DNA from: Pseudomaricurvus sp033283175
Lineage (GTDB): Bacteria > Pseudomonadota > Gammaproteobacteria > Pseudomonadales > Cellvibrionaceae
DNA: 64,000 nucleotides
Direction of reading: 5' to 3'
Assembly: GCA_033283175.1 (NCBI GenBank)
Contig: JAWMQM010000001.1
Location: 186,001-250,000 of the forward strand
Shown: positions 1-8,402 of the stretch, piece by piece
Layout of the letters: each line of letters starts with the position of its first letter
Numbering within the stretch: position 1 is the stretch's first letter
Translations under genes and position numbers: made by a program
Notes under the pieces: generated by a model
What the model was told of the DNA's origin: nothing
Databases searched by the model: none
What the model saw: the letters and a program-made list of their open reading frames with translations, nothing else

Positions 1-368
1 ACAAACGCACCCCAGAAGATACCGCTGGCGTTATCCGCCAGGTTGGGACCCATGTTGGTGGACCAGGGCAGGCCCGCGGCTGCGGCTTCGAAATCCGGCG
101 TGAAGCCGTTGTACATGGCAAGGTAGATCCACCAACCGAAAAAGAAGAAGGTGGGAATGATAAAAGCAAAGGCGAGGATGTTTTTCACACCCGACGCCAG
201 CGCGTTCTTGAGGCGCGAAGCACCCATTTCATACGCCAGGAAGCCGGCGTGGATGATGACCATTAACCCCGTACACCACCAATAAAACACTTCCATATTG
301 ATGGTGCCGGACATCTCGATCAGAGTTTGTAACTCCGCGAGTTTCTCTGCAGTTTGTACTTCGTCCAT
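1..368 (-). CDS. amt: Ammonium transporter (Amt family), N-terminal part, cut by window edge
   Basis: The first ~122 residues are visible; the gene continues beyond the left edge. After a short polar N-terminus the protein has two hydrophobic segments (about residues 25-45 and 62-85) separated by a basic stretch reading GASRLKNALASGVKNIL. This matches the conserved Amt pattern in which a Gly-rich first helix is followed by an R/K-x-KN motif and the second helix. Amt proteins conduct ammonium or ammonia across the inner membrane. The next genes on the same strand are a cupin and tdm. An ammonium transporter fits a cluster that ends in amine nitrogen release, although the gene could equally belong to general nitrogen assimilation. 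The ATG at 366-368 is preceded by GGGGATC, a modest ribosome site. No partner glnK gene is visible. Family assignment is good; substrate assignment is by family. Confidence 0.8.
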   Translation of the reverse strand, partial: MDEVQTAEKLAELQTLIEMSGTINMEVFYWWCTGLMVIIHAGFLAYEMGASRLKNALASGVKNILAFAFIIPTFFFFGWWIYLAMYNGFTPDFEAAAAGLPWSTNMGPNLADNASGIFWGAF

Positions 369-465
369 AGTGATCCCCGATGCTGATTAGAACCCTTCTT
401 CATCACTGCAAACGCCTTTTTACGGAGGTTGCGCGCCCCGCAAAAAAGCACTTTCAGTAATAAAA

Positions 466-482
466 ATTTCTTAATAGGAAAT
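466..482. promoter_or_regulatory. Palindrome upstream of amt
   Basis: ATTTCTTAATAGGAAAT is an imperfect inverted repeat 98 nt upstream of the amt start. Its reverse complement ATTTCCTATTAAGAAAT closely resembles the palindrome ATTTCCTATAGGGAAAT at 12201-12217 upstream of dmmA (ATTTCCTAT plus GAAAT in common). It is a candidate operator shared by two ends of the amine island; the binding protein is unknown. Confidence 0.4.
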
Positions 483-618
483 GCAATTGCCGTACCCAGA
501 TTTAAATTTCTTTACATTTCAACCGGTTACTGTGGTCGCATTTTTCCTCATTCGTTTACCCAAGCACCAAAGTGGGTCTTTGCTGATTTCATGATCCACT
601 TTGATACATTGCCTGTCG

Positions 619-978
619 TCAGCCTTCGCCCTCTTTGCGCTGGCCACAGAAAAATCCGATGCCATAACTGGGCGACTGAAAGGTGATCACGCTGCCCTTG
701 GGAAAATAAAAAACATCCCCGACGGTGGCGTGCACCTGGTTGCCGGTCTCATCGGAGATCAGCATTTCCCCTTCCACAATGATTTTCATCTCGTGGTAGT
801 GGTACTCGTACACCAGTGGCTCATCGGATTTCTCCATGCGGTAGAAGCCCGCCACAATGGTTTTGTCCGTGTCATCGGAAACAGCGATGTCGCCGAGAAA
901 AGCATTGATACCCGGCCGGTTCATGCTGGGCAGTTCGGTTTTGATGGCCTGTTTGTAGTAGGTCATTGCTTGCGCCAT
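619..978 (-). CDS. Small single-domain cupin protein (EutQ-like)
   Basis: This 119-residue protein is one cupin barrel. It carries the metal-binding signature HYHEMK followed by VEGEM (about residues 60-72) and a second motif GDVFYFPKGS (about 87-96), resembling EutQ/DUF861-type cupins. The start at 978 follows a strong GGAGGACATCCC spacer. It lies ~100 nt downstream of tdm on the same strand, with only a 14-bp minisatellite between, so it is probably co-transcribed with tdm. A role in methylated-amine metabolism (for example handling a released C1 unit or a reactive intermediate) is inferred from position only. A second small cupin (8403-8753) follows tmm. The function is unknown; assignment to the cupin fold is firm. 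Confidence 0.8.
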   Translation of the reverse strand: MAQAMTYYKQAIKTELPSMNRPGINAFLGDIAVSDDTDKTIVAGFYRMEKSDEPLVYEYHYHEMKIIVEGEMLISDETGNQVHATVGDVFYFPKGSVITFQSPSYGIGFFCGQRKEGEG

Positions 979-1030
979 GGGATGTCCTCCAATCAGTGAC
1001 TAAATGGCTGTTAACTCGTGGTGCTCGGTA

Positions 1031-1072
1031 CTCGTGGTTCGATGCTCGTGGTTCGATGCTCGTGGTTCGATG
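1031..1072. repeat. 14-bp tandem repeat (3 copies)
   Basis: CTCGTGGTTCGATG is repeated three times head to tail in the gap between tdm and the cupin gene. A degenerate partial copy precedes it. It is non-coding on either strand as far as can be seen. Confidence 0.85.
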
Positions 1073-1079
1073 CTCAAGG

Positions 1080-3404
1080 TTACGAGCGCACCCGCGTACG
1101 CTCAGGGTCGTGGAACGGCAGGCTCACCACCTGGGCGTCGATGCGCTTCTGGTGGCCATCCAGTTTCCCCACCTGCAGGCGCGTGCCGGGTTCGGCATAC
1201 TCCGGCGCCAGACGGCAGAGGGCGATCTGCTTGCCCATCAACGGAGACGGTGTGGCGCTGGTGACGACACCTACCGGACAGCGGTCCAGGTAGACGTGAT
1301 CACCGTGGGCAGCACCGTCGCCGCCCTCCAGGACTAACCCCATCAGCCTCTGACGACTCTCCGGCGCCTGACGCGCCATCGCCTCACGGCCGATGAAATT
1401 TTCCTCCTTGGTTTTCATAGGCACGGTGAAACCGATGCCCGCTTCAAAGGGATTGGTCTGCGGGCAGAACTCGTGATCGGCGAAGATCAGGCCGGCCTCT
1501 ATACGCAGCATGTCCAGGGCATCGAAGCCCATAGGCGCGATATCAAAGGCCTGGCCCCGCTCCCATACCGCATCCCACAACTGTTCTGCGTTGTCGGGGT
1601 GACACCAGACTTCAAAGCCCAGCTCACCGGTATAGCCGGTGCGCGACACCATCACCGGTGTGCCAGTCGGCCCACCGAGGCGGCCGATCAAAAAATGGAA
1701 CCAGGCCAGCGACGCCATCGACGGCTGCGTCTCCGGCGTCCAGATCAATTCACTCAGCAGGCGACGGCTCTCCGGCCCCTGCACGGCGATGTTGTGCAGT
1801 TGTGACGTGGAGTTGCGGATACTGACCCGGTAGCCCTTCTCTTTGGCCTGCTTGCGCATCCAGATACCGCTGTAGGGATCGCCGCAAACCCAGCGGAACG
1901 CCTGCTCACCCATGCGGAAGATGGTGCCGTCGTCCATCATGCCGCCAGTCTCGTAACAGAGTGCCGAGTAGGCGATCTCCCCCACCGCCAGACGCCGCAC
2001 GTTGCGGGTCAGCACGTATTGCAGAAACGCCTCGGCATCCGGCCCGGTCACTTCAAACTTGCGCAGCGGTGACAGATCGATCATCGCCACTCGCTCGCGA
2101 CAGGCGAGATACTCGGCTTTCGTTCCCCAGCCTTCGTACTCGGTTGCCACCCAATAGCCCCGGTACTCGGTCAGCTTTTTGGTGAGTGCCGCAACGCGAC
2201 TGTGAAAACCCGTGGTCTCAGTCATACGGGGTAACTCCTCAGGGGTAATGCGATGAGCGACGGCGCGGGGAAATTGCTGCCCGGCGTCGTAGATGCGCAC
2301 ATGAATATCGGTGGGCTGCCAGCCATTGGCGGGATCGATATCGTCCGGGCAGGCGGACGAGGCGCAGAGCAAATCCCGGGTGGCCCGCAGCAGGACATAG
2401 TCACCGGGGCGCGACCAGGGCTCATCCATTAACACGGCGCCGCAGGGAGAGATCTCGGTGTTAAAAAAGAAATTGATGGCCGGCCAGCCGGGACGTGGGC
2501 GGATATCGTACGGCGCCAGCACCCGGTTGAAATTGTCGCTGCAGCTGACGTGACCAAAATAACCACTGTCTTCGTAGTACCTGGGTGTGCAGGCCAGCAG
2601 AAAACTGTCATGGCGACCTACCGTGTCCTGCACCACTTCCACCAGCGAGGTCATGTCGCTGCCGAGAAAGCGCGACCACAGTCCCGGGGCCGGATTGCTG
2701 TGGCCCAACACCGTGCGGGTAGCGAGAGCATCCAGGCCAACTTCATGGCCCTGCTCCAGCGCCTGGCGGTCGAAGGCGAGAAAATCGGAGCACTGTTTGC
2801 CCGCCACGTCGATAATCTGGATCCACTCGCCGGCCTTGACCTCGTAGGTACGGGCCGTGGCACGCTTCACCCGCAACTCGCTCTTTACCGGGGCCAGAGG
2901 CTCGGGCAAAACCTCCTGCGGCGGATTGGCGGGCGTCAGCGTCAGCGCCACGTCTGTCGGCGGAGCCTGCTGCTCAACGGACATATCGGCAGCGGCAGCG
3001 GCAATCACCAGCGTCAGCTCCCCCTGGGCCTGCAACGTAACCGGCTCTGACGTATCGATGCGCACCACCGTTTCCAGCTGCTGGTCGACTACGCCCCACT
3101 CGCGCAGCTGGGCCTGCAGACGCCGCGCTGCGCTGCCGTCACCCGCCAGCTGTGCCCGCAGCCCCACCGATGGCTCCGGCCTGCGCCCACCCAGCAAGTG
3201 CGGCGCCGCCCTACCCTCACTGTCCAGTGCCAGCAGTTCACACACCTGTTCTCCGTCACTGCCTTGCAGCAGCAGCCGGTCTCCGGCTGCGAGGGACAAC
3301 CGCAGCGCCTGCTGCCCGGCCAGCCGGTAGCGACGGCCCGCAGCCGCCACCTGCAGATTGAAGTAGCCGCTCTCTGACTGGTCTGTGCTGCTCAATTCCT
3401 GCAT
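1080..3404 (-). CDS. tdm: Trimethylamine N-oxide demethylase-like protein (DUF1989 + GcvT domains)
   Basis: This 774-residue protein has an N-terminal region of ~180 residues, a DUF1989 domain (about 180-380, with Cys at QCSDFLAFD, SCSDNFNR and SPCGAVLMD), and a C-terminal GcvT-type tetrahydrofolate-binding aminomethyltransferase domain (about 395-770; RTGYTGELGFEVWC, FEAGIGFTV). Known Tdm enzymes have this DUF1989-GcvT architecture and length. They split TMAO into dimethylamine and formaldehyde, with formaldehyde transferred to tetrahydrofolate. The neighbours tmm (makes TMAO) and dmm (consumes DMA) support the assignment. An upstream TTG at 3464 is possible, but the ATG at 3404 is preferred because the TTG has its AGGGA directly abutting. 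A shared regulatory element lies ~190 nt upstream. Alternative: another DUF1989-GcvT fusion with a different C1 donor. Confidence 0.8.
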   Translation of the reverse strand: MQELSSTDQSESGYFNLQVAAAGRRYRLAGQQALRLSLAAGDRLLLQGSDGEQVCELLALDSEGRAAPHLLGGRRPEPSVGLRAQLAGDGSAARRLQAQLREWGVVDQQLETVVRIDTSEPVTLQAQGELTLVIAAAAADMSVEQQAPPTDVALTLTPANPPQEVLPEPLAPVKSELRVKRATARTYEVKAGEWIQIIDVAGKQCSDFLAFDRQALEQGHEVGLDALATRTVLGHSNPAPGLWSRFLGSDMTSLVEVVQDTVGRHDSFLLACTPRYYEDSGYFGHVSCSDNFNRVLAPYDIRPRPGWPAINFFFNTEISPCGAVLMDEPWSRPGDYVLLRATRDLLCASSACPDDIDPANGWQPTDIHVRIYDAGQQFPRAVAHRITPEELPRMTETTGFHSRVAALTKKLTEYRGYWVATEYEGWGTKAEYLACRERVAMIDLSPLRKFEVTGPDAEAFLQYVLTRNVRRLAVGEIAYSALCYETGGMMDDGTIFRMGEQAFRWVCGDPYSGIWMRKQAKEKGYRVSIRNSTSQLHNIAVQGPESRRLLSELIWTPETQPSMASLAWFHFLIGRLGGPTGTPVMVSRTGYTGELGFEVWCHPDNAEQLWDAVWERGQAFDIAPMGFDALDMLRIEAGLIFADHEFCPQTNPFEAGIGFTVPMKTKEENFIGREAMARQAPESRQRLMGLVLEGGDGAAHGDHVYLDRCPVGVVTSATPSPLMGKQIALCRLAPEYAEPGTRLQVGKLDGHQKRIDAQVVSLPFHDPERTRVRS

Positions 3405-3589
3405 AGCCCTGATCCGTTTCGATGGCGGCGCATTTAGCCCTGAATCCGCTCTCTGTTGGTGCAATCCCTACGTGCCTGTCTCATTTAAGTGCCCCACTGG
3501 TGGAGATTGCGGAGGCGCGCTTAAGCAGATTGGCGGCCCGGGAAACTATTCTTGCTGAGCATAAATATTTACCATCAGTATTATTGGGA

Positions 3590-3631
3590 CAATCCTCCTC
3601 TGTGAGTACTCCCTTGGGGATAAGGGTCACC
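3590..3631. promoter_or_regulatory. Candidate operator in tdm / histidine kinase divergent region
   Basis: Read in the tdm direction (minus strand), the site contains GTGACC, TTATCCCC, AGTACTCA and GAGGATTG. It aligns without gaps to the site upstream of dmmA (12242-12281), about 28 of 42 positions being identical by hand count. It sits 186 nt upstream of the tdm start and 151 nt upstream of the kinase start, so it could serve both directions. The TACYY-type half sites resemble NarL-family heptamers. Confidence 0.5.
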
Positions 3632-3781
3632 CGCACTGGAAAATGGCATGGATAGTGCTCTGTACCGAGGATCGAATGCGCAGGCCCGCGCGCCGCACAG
3701 CGGCCGCCGGACAGCAACGCAAACACTTTGCTGAACACCGTTACTGCAGAGCGACGCAGACCGGATAAAAGGACGGGGTAA

Positions 3782-4942
3782 GTGGGCACAAAGCTGAAAC
3801 AATGGTTACCGGGCTGGCAATGGAGCCCGGGGAGACGCAAGTCCGTAGCGCGGGTATCTGTCGCGGAGGTCGATTACGGCCGGCTGGCGCTGCAACTGGC
3901 CACCGCCGAGCGCATCAGCGAGGAGCTGCCGGCGGTACTGCAACAATTGCAACCTGTGCTCGACAGTCGCCTGCCACACCTACCCGCCCGTATTCAGATC
4001 CTGCTCAGCCACCCCAGCCACGGTGAATCCATTCTCCACCACGGCCAGCAGACCAAGCCGGCGTCGTCCTATATAGCGGCGCTGCACCGCAAGTTGAGTT
4101 CCAGCCGCACTACCCATCCCGCTGCCCTGCTTATTAGCGACGGTGACCAACAGTGGCAGGTGATCGCCAGGGAGTTGGCGCACAGTGACCAGCAACGTTT
4201 CTGGCTGCTGTTCGCCTTTGAGGGAGAGCCCCCCTCACTGGAGCAGCTCAGCTGGCGCACCTGTGACCTGGAACGCTGCCTGCAGCAGGGTATTGATGCC
4301 TGGGTCCAGCGGGAGGAGAAGGTGCGGCAGGCACTGCAGGCCGAACGCTCGATTTATGCCGCGGAGCTGCACGACTCGCTGGCGCAGATCCTGGGCTACC
4401 TGCGCCTGAAGAGCGCCCGCCTGCACAAACAGTGTCAGGCGGAGGAGTACGCGGCCCTGCAAGCTATTACCGAAGAGCTGGCCAGCTGCACCCACTGCGC
4501 CTACCGCCAGACCCGCGAGCTGATTACCACCGCCCGCCTGACCCAGCAGAGCGAAAACCTCTCCCAGGGCGTGATCAACTCCATCCGCGAATTTGAACAG
4601 CAGTCCGCCATCGTCTTCGAACTGGACAACCGCCTGCAGCGCAACCTGCTCAGCCCGCAACAAACCCTGCAGGCTCTCTACATTATCCGTGAGAGTCTCA
4701 GCAACCTGGTGCGCCACTCCCACGCCACACACGCACGGGTCACCCTGAGCCTGCAGGGCAAACTGTTATCCGCCACCATTGAGGACAACGGCACCGGTAT
4801 CGATCCACAGGCCGCACGGAGCGACAGCTTTGGCCTGCAGATTATGCGTGAACGTGCGGAACGCATCGGCGGCACACTCAATATCACTCCACGTCCCGCA
4901 GGCGGTACCTGTGTGTGCCTGCAGCTGGACCTGGATCACTGA
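3782..4942 (+). CDS. Soluble NarX/UhpB-type sensor histidine kinase
   Basis: This 386-residue protein has no membrane segment. Residues ~1-185 form an unassigned sensory region. A HisKA_3 dimerisation/phosphoacceptor segment follows, with the H-box ELHDSLAQ (His about residue 197). The HATPase_c domain spans about 285-384, with N-box ESLSNLVRHSHA and G-box IEDNGTGID. The kinase autophosphorylates on the His and pairs with LuxR/NarL-type regulators, one of which is encoded 28 nt downstream. The start is GTG, chosen because AAGGACGGGG precedes it. The gene is transcribed divergently from tdm and begins a three-gene operon ending just before tmm. Being cytoplasmic, it probably senses an internal signal such as an amine, TMAO or redox state; the ligand is inferred only from position. 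Confidence 0.85.
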   Translation: MGTKLKQWLPGWQWSPGRRKSVARVSVAEVDYGRLALQLATAERISEELPAVLQQLQPVLDSRLPHLPARIQILLSHPSHGESILHHGQQTKPASSYIAALHRKLSSSRTTHPAALLISDGDQQWQVIARELAHSDQQRFWLLFAFEGEPPSLEQLSWRTCDLERCLQQGIDAWVQREEKVRQALQAERSIYAAELHDSLAQILGYLRLKSARLHKQCQAEEYAALQAITEELASCTHCAYRQTRELITTARLTQQSENLSQGVINSIREFEQQSAIVFELDNRLQRNLLSPQQTLQALYIIRESLSNLVRHSHATHARVTLSLQGKLLSATIEDNGTGIDPQAARSDSFGLQIMRERAERIGGTLNITPRPAGGTCVCLQLDLDH

Positions 4943-4970
4943 ATCGGCAATCAGCCGGGAGTAACAGACA

Positions 4971-5642
4971 ATGCACAGTAATCCCCTCTCGGTGGTGGTC
5001 GTCGATGACCACCCCCTGTTTCGCCGCGGAGTGGTAGAACTGCTCAATGACAGCGACGAGATGCGGGTGGTGGCGGAATACGATAACGCCTTTGCCCTGC
5101 TGGATAACCTGGAAGAGGTCTACCCGGACATCCTCCTGCTGGACCTGCAAATGCCGGAGAAATCGGGTCTGGAACTGCTGAAGCAGATCCGCGAATGTGA
5201 CGACCAACTGAAGATCATCATCATTACCGCCTGTACCGATCAGGACAAGCTGCTGGAGGCGCTGCGCTTTGGCGCCAACGGCTACCTGCAGAAGGACACA
5301 CCACCGGACGATATTCTTGCCCACCTGCTGGCAGTGGCAGAGGGCAAGGTTGCGCTCAATGTTGATGCCATTACCTCGCTGGCCACCCACATTCGTGAAA
5401 ACCACGCCCGGCAATCCAGCCATCATCACGCGGCTCTGGACGAGATGACTGAGCGCGAACGCGAAACCCTGTCGCTGATTGCCCGCGGGCTGAACAACAA
5501 ACTGATTGCCCGCGAGCTGGGTATCAGTGACGGCACGGTTAAGGTGTATGTGAAAAACCTGCTGCGCAAACTCAACATGCACTCACGCCTGGAGCTGGCC
5601 GCCTGGGCACACAAAAACCTGTCGGAAGAGTTGTTGAGCTAG
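4971..5642 (+). CDS. NarL/LuxR-type response regulator
   Basis: This 223-residue regulator has a receiver domain (residues ~7-125) with acidic pocket D12-D13, phospho-acceptor D58 in LLLDLQMPEKSG, a conserved Thr in IIITACTD and Lys in YLQKDTPP. A GerE/LuxR helix-turn-helix (about 155-215) begins TERERETLSLIARGLNNKL and contains the recognition helix ISDGTVKVYVKNLLRKL. It is the evident partner of the preceding kinase. NarL-family proteins bind TACYYMT-like heptamers. Such half sites occur in the elements upstream of tdm, tmm and dmm, which makes this protein the best candidate regulator of the methylated-amine genes. That link is inference. Confidence 0.92.
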   Translation: MHSNPLSVVVVDDHPLFRRGVVELLNDSDEMRVVAEYDNAFALLDNLEEVYPDILLLDLQMPEKSGLELLKQIRECDDQLKIIIITACTDQDKLLEALRFGANGYLQKDTPPDDILAHLLAVAEGKVALNVDAITSLATHIRENHARQSSHHHAALDEMTERERETLSLIARGLNNKLIARELGISDGTVKVYVKNLLRKLNMHSRLELAAWAHKNLSEELLS

Positions 5643-5653
5643 GGGGAGCCTCA

Positions 5654-6430
5654 ATGGAGATACTCAAGCGAGCCCTGAAAGCGGCTCCCGCACAACCCAG
5701 CGAATCGCAGTTGTGGCAACTGCTGAACAGCCTCAATGATGTGGTGATTGCGATTGACGAACGCCACCGCATTCTCGCCGTCAACCAATGCTGGGAGAAA
5801 ACCACCGGCTTTGCAGTGGAGACCTCGCTGGAACAGAGCTTTACCGACTTTCTCCACCCGGAAGACCTGGGCAACTGGCAGCAGGTACTGGAACAACTGG
5901 TGCAAGGCGGCAGCCAGCTGATCTGGTTTCGGCTGCTGCACGCCAGCGGGGAAATCCGCTGGTGCGAGATGCGCCTGCAATCCATGCGTGACGACAGTTT
6001 CTATCCGCTCTCCGCCACCCTCTGTGACATTACGCCACAGGTGCGTAATGAACAGGTACGCACCGCCACCCATCGCAGTCTGCAGAGTCTGGTGGATCGC
6101 CTGCCCGCCATGCTCTACCGCTCCCGCAACAACCACAGCTGGACCATGGAGTACGTCAGCAGTGGCTGTGAACTGCTCACCGGCCACAGTGCCGAGAGCC
6201 TGCTCAATCAGTCACAGCTGTCGCTCGGTTCCATGATTCACCCTGACGACGCCGAGCATGTCTGGGAAGAGGTACAGATTGCCCTGCAAAACCAGGACTT
6301 CTTTGACCTGAGCTACCGCCTCACCAAAGCCAGCGGCGAAGAGATTCGCGTGCGCGACAAGGGACGCGGGCTCTACTCCTCCAGCGGCATGGTGTTGGGG
6401 GTTGAAGGCATTATCTTGCAGTGTGATTAG
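5654..6430 (+). CDS. PAS-PAS protein without output domain
   Basis: This 258-residue protein is made of two PAS/PAC domains (about 20-135 and 145-255). Landmarks are LNDVVIAIDERHRILAVN, GFAVETSLEQSFTDFLHPED and RLPAMLYRSRNNHSW. There is no kinase, GGDEF, EAL or DNA-binding domain and no membrane segment. The ATG is preceded by AGGGGGAGCC and lies 11 nt after the response-regulator stop, so the three genes form one operon. A likely role is an accessory sensor binding a small ligand or cofactor and modulating the soluble kinase by protein contact. Such stand-alone PAS proteins beside a NarX-type kinase are unusual. The ligand is unknown; no heme- or flavin-specific residue can be identified by eye. 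Confidence 0.85.
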   Translation: MEILKRALKAAPAQPSESQLWQLLNSLNDVVIAIDERHRILAVNQCWEKTTGFAVETSLEQSFTDFLHPEDLGNWQQVLEQLVQGGSQLIWFRLLHASGEIRWCEMRLQSMRDDSFYPLSATLCDITPQVRNEQVRTATHRSLQSLVDRLPAMLYRSRNNHSWTMEYVSSGCELLTGHSAESLLNQSQLSLGSMIHPDDAEHVWEEVQIALQNQDFFDLSYRLTKASGEEIRVRDKGRGLYSSSGMVLGVEGIILQCD

Positions 6431-6440
6431 GGTAGGATTC

Positions 6441-6538
6441 AGGGCGCTGCGCTACAGGTACTAGGACGCTTCGCTACAGGGGTCAGGACGCTTCGCTACA
6501 GGACGCGTTGCTACAGGGTTCAGGGCGCTGCGCTTTCA
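6441..6538. repeat. Degenerate repeats of the AGGACGCTTCGCTAC type (left arm)
   Basis: Five imperfect units of the form GGRCGCTTCGCTACA are spaced 15-22 nt apart. They are the reverse complement of the 15-bp units at 6636-6800, so the two blocks form arms of a large inverted repeat around a GGTTCCA array. Confidence 0.85.
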
Positions 6539-6608
6539 GGTTCCAGGTTCCAGGTTCCAGGTTCCAGGTTCCAGGTTCCAGGTTCCAGGTTCCAGGTTCC
6601 AGGTTCCA
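6539..6608. repeat. GGTTCCA 7-bp minisatellite, 10 copies
   Basis: Ten perfect head-to-tail copies of GGTTCCA are present. Arrays this regular are prone to slippage, so copy number may vary between isolates. Confidence 0.95.
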
Positions 6609-6635
6609 CAGCATTATATTTTTTCCCTTTTCCTA

Positions 6636-6800
6636 GTAGCGCAGCGTTCTGTAGCGAAGCGTCCTGTAGCGCAGCATCCTGTAGCGCAGCGCCCTGTAGC
6701 GAAGCGCCCTGTAGCGAAGCGCCCTGTAGCGAAGCGTCCTGTAGCGCAGCGTCCTGTAGCAAAGCGTCCTGCAGCGCAGCGCCCTGTAGCAAAGCGTCCT
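6636..6800. repeat. 15-bp tandem repeat, 11 copies (right arm)
   Basis: There are eleven contiguous units with consensus GTAGCGMAGCGYCCT. Read on the minus strand the period keeps frame and gives pentapeptides such as LQDAA, LQGAS and LQDAS. The only start for that reading is a TTG, and the frame then runs into the GGTTCCA array, so it is treated as non-coding. The block lies just upstream of the tmm regulatory element. Confidence 0.95.
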
Positions 6801-6816
6801 GAACACTACCCCCCAA

Positions 6817-6849
6817 TTACCCCCTCCTGTTTACCCCTTCATGGGAATT
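6817..6849 (+). promoter_or_regulatory. Candidate operator upstream of tmm
   Basis: The site reads TTACCCC, an 8-nt spacer, then TACCCCTTCATGGGAATT. The reverse-strand site upstream of dmmA has the same two parts with identical spacing (TTACCCC, 8 nt, TACCCCTTCATGAGAATT), differing at one position outside the spacer. It ends ~114 nt upstream of the tmm start and has the same orientation relative to its gene as in dmm. TACCCCT fits the NarL-type heptamer TACYYMT. Confidence 0.6.
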
Positions 6850-6963
6850 TTTCTGATAGCCCAAGCGCTTTAGTTTAGATCTCATCACTGGCAATCCGTT
6901 ACGTCGCCAGAGTGAACTCACTTAGCTGGATGACAGAATTTAATTACCTTGATGGAGAGACCC

Positions 6964-8328
6964 ATGACAACCCGCGTTGCAATTATCGGTGCCGGCCCCA
7001 GCGGTCTGGCGCAACTGCGAGCGTTCCAGTCGGCTGAGGCCAAGGGCGCTGACATTCCTGAGCTGGTCTGCTTTGAGAAACAACAGGATTGGGGCGGCCA
7101 GTGGAACTACACCTGGCGCACCGGACTGGATGAGAATGGCGAGCCTGTGCACAGCAGCATGTACCGCTACCTCTGGTCCAACGGGCCGAAAGAGTGTCTG
7201 GAGTTCGCCGATTACACCTTTGATGAGCACTTCGGCAAGCCCATCGCCTCCTACCCGCCAAGAGAGGTGTTATGGGATTACATCAAGGGGCGGGTGGAAA
7301 AAGCCGGCGTGCGGGATTACATCCGCTTTAACACCGCCGTGCGCAATGTGAGCTTCGACGGAGCGACCGGGCTATTCACCGTTACCGTACAGGACCACGC
7401 CACCGACACCATCTACAGCGAAACGTTTGATTACGTGGTCTGCGCCTCCGGTCACTTCTCCACGCCCAATGTGCCGGAATTTGAAGGCTTTGAGCGTTTC
7501 GGCGGTCGTATCCTTCACGCTCACGACTTCCGGGACGCACTGGAGTTTAAAGACAAGGACGTTCTGGTGGTGGGCGCCAGCTACTCCGCCGAAGACATAG
7601 GCTCCCAGTGCTACAAGTACGGCGCCCGCAGCCTCATCAGCTGTTACCGCAGCGCCCCCATGGGCTACAAATGGCCGGCCAACTGGGAGGAGAAACCCTG
7701 CCTGGAGCGGGTGGACACCGATACGGCCTATTTCGCCGACGGCAGTTCCCGCAAGGTGGACGCCATCATTCTCTGCACCGGCTATCTGCACCACTTCCCC
7801 TTCCTGCCGGATGAGCTGCGCCTGAAGACCAACAACCGCCTGTGGCCACTGGACCTCTACAAGGGCGTCGCCTTTGAGCCCAACCCCAAACTCTTCTACA
7901 TCGGCATGCAGGACCAGTGGTACAGCTTCAATATGTTCGACGCCCAGGCCTGGTACACCCGCGACATCATCCTCGGTCGTATCCCGTTGCCCTCCAAAGA
8001 CGAGATGACCGCCGACAGTCTTGCCTGGCGCGAGCGCGAGCTGCAGCTGGAAACCGCCGAGGAGATGTACACCTACCAGGGCGATTACATCCAGCACCTC
8101 ATCGACGCCACCGACTATCCCAGCTTCGACATTCCCGCCGTCAACGCCACCTTCCTCAAATGGAAGAAGCACAAGAAGGAGAACATCATGACCTTCCGTG
8201 ATTACTCCTTCCCCTCACTGATGACCGGCACGCCGTCACCACCACACCACACACCGTGGATTGATGCGCTGGACGATTCACTGGAGGCCTACCTGGCCAA
8301 CAAGAGCGAAATCTCCCGCGCTGGCTGA
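6964..8328 (+). CDS. tmm: Trimethylamine monooxygenase (flavin-containing monooxygenase)
   Basis: This 454-residue enzyme oxidises trimethylamine to TMAO using FAD, NADPH and O2. The FAD-binding motif GAGPSG is at residues 9-14. The FMO-identifying sequence FGGRILHAHDF and the NADPH motif VVGASYSAED follow. Long stretches recall characterised bacterial Tmm proteins (SMYRYLWSNGPKE; GMQDQWYSFNMFDAQAWY; C-terminal HHTPWIDALDDSLEAYL), and the length is typical of Tmm. The ATG at 6964 is chosen because GGAGAG sits 5 nt upstream; an in-frame ATG 12 nt earlier overlaps that site. Downstream, a cupin follows after 74 nt. The product TMAO is the substrate of the tdm product encoded ~3.5 kb upstream. 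Related FMOs also oxidise other small tertiary amines and sulfides. Confidence 0.95.
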   Translation: MTTRVAIIGAGPSGLAQLRAFQSAEAKGADIPELVCFEKQQDWGGQWNYTWRTGLDENGEPVHSSMYRYLWSNGPKECLEFADYTFDEHFGKPIASYPPREVLWDYIKGRVEKAGVRDYIRFNTAVRNVSFDGATGLFTVTVQDHATDTIYSETFDYVVCASGHFSTPNVPEFEGFERFGGRILHAHDFRDALEFKDKDVLVVGASYSAEDIGSQCYKYGARSLISCYRSAPMGYKWPANWEEKPCLERVDTDTAYFADGSSRKVDAIILCTGYLHHFPFLPDELRLKTNNRLWPLDLYKGVAFEPNPKLFYIGMQDQWYSFNMFDAQAWYTRDIILGRIPLPSKDEMTADSLAWRERELQLETAEEMYTYQGDYIQHLIDATDYPSFDIPAVNATFLKWKKHKKENIMTFRDYSFPSLMTGTPSPPHHTPWIDALDDSLEAYLANKSEISRAG

Positions 8329-8402
8329 AGCCATTACACACCGATTTTATCCATCAACAGCCCCAGCACTTCGCCGGGGCTGCTCCTTAGAGGAATACCA
8401 CT

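Noticed and set aside
369..470. Possible sigma-54 promoter upstream of amt
   Set aside because: No GG-10 nt-GC arrangement matching the -24/-12 consensus could be aligned convincingly.
6520..6816. Minus-strand 98-codon frame with pentapeptide-like repeats
   Set aside because: Its only start is a TTG and it is made wholly of the 15-bp and 7-bp minisatellites; kept as an observation, not as a gene.
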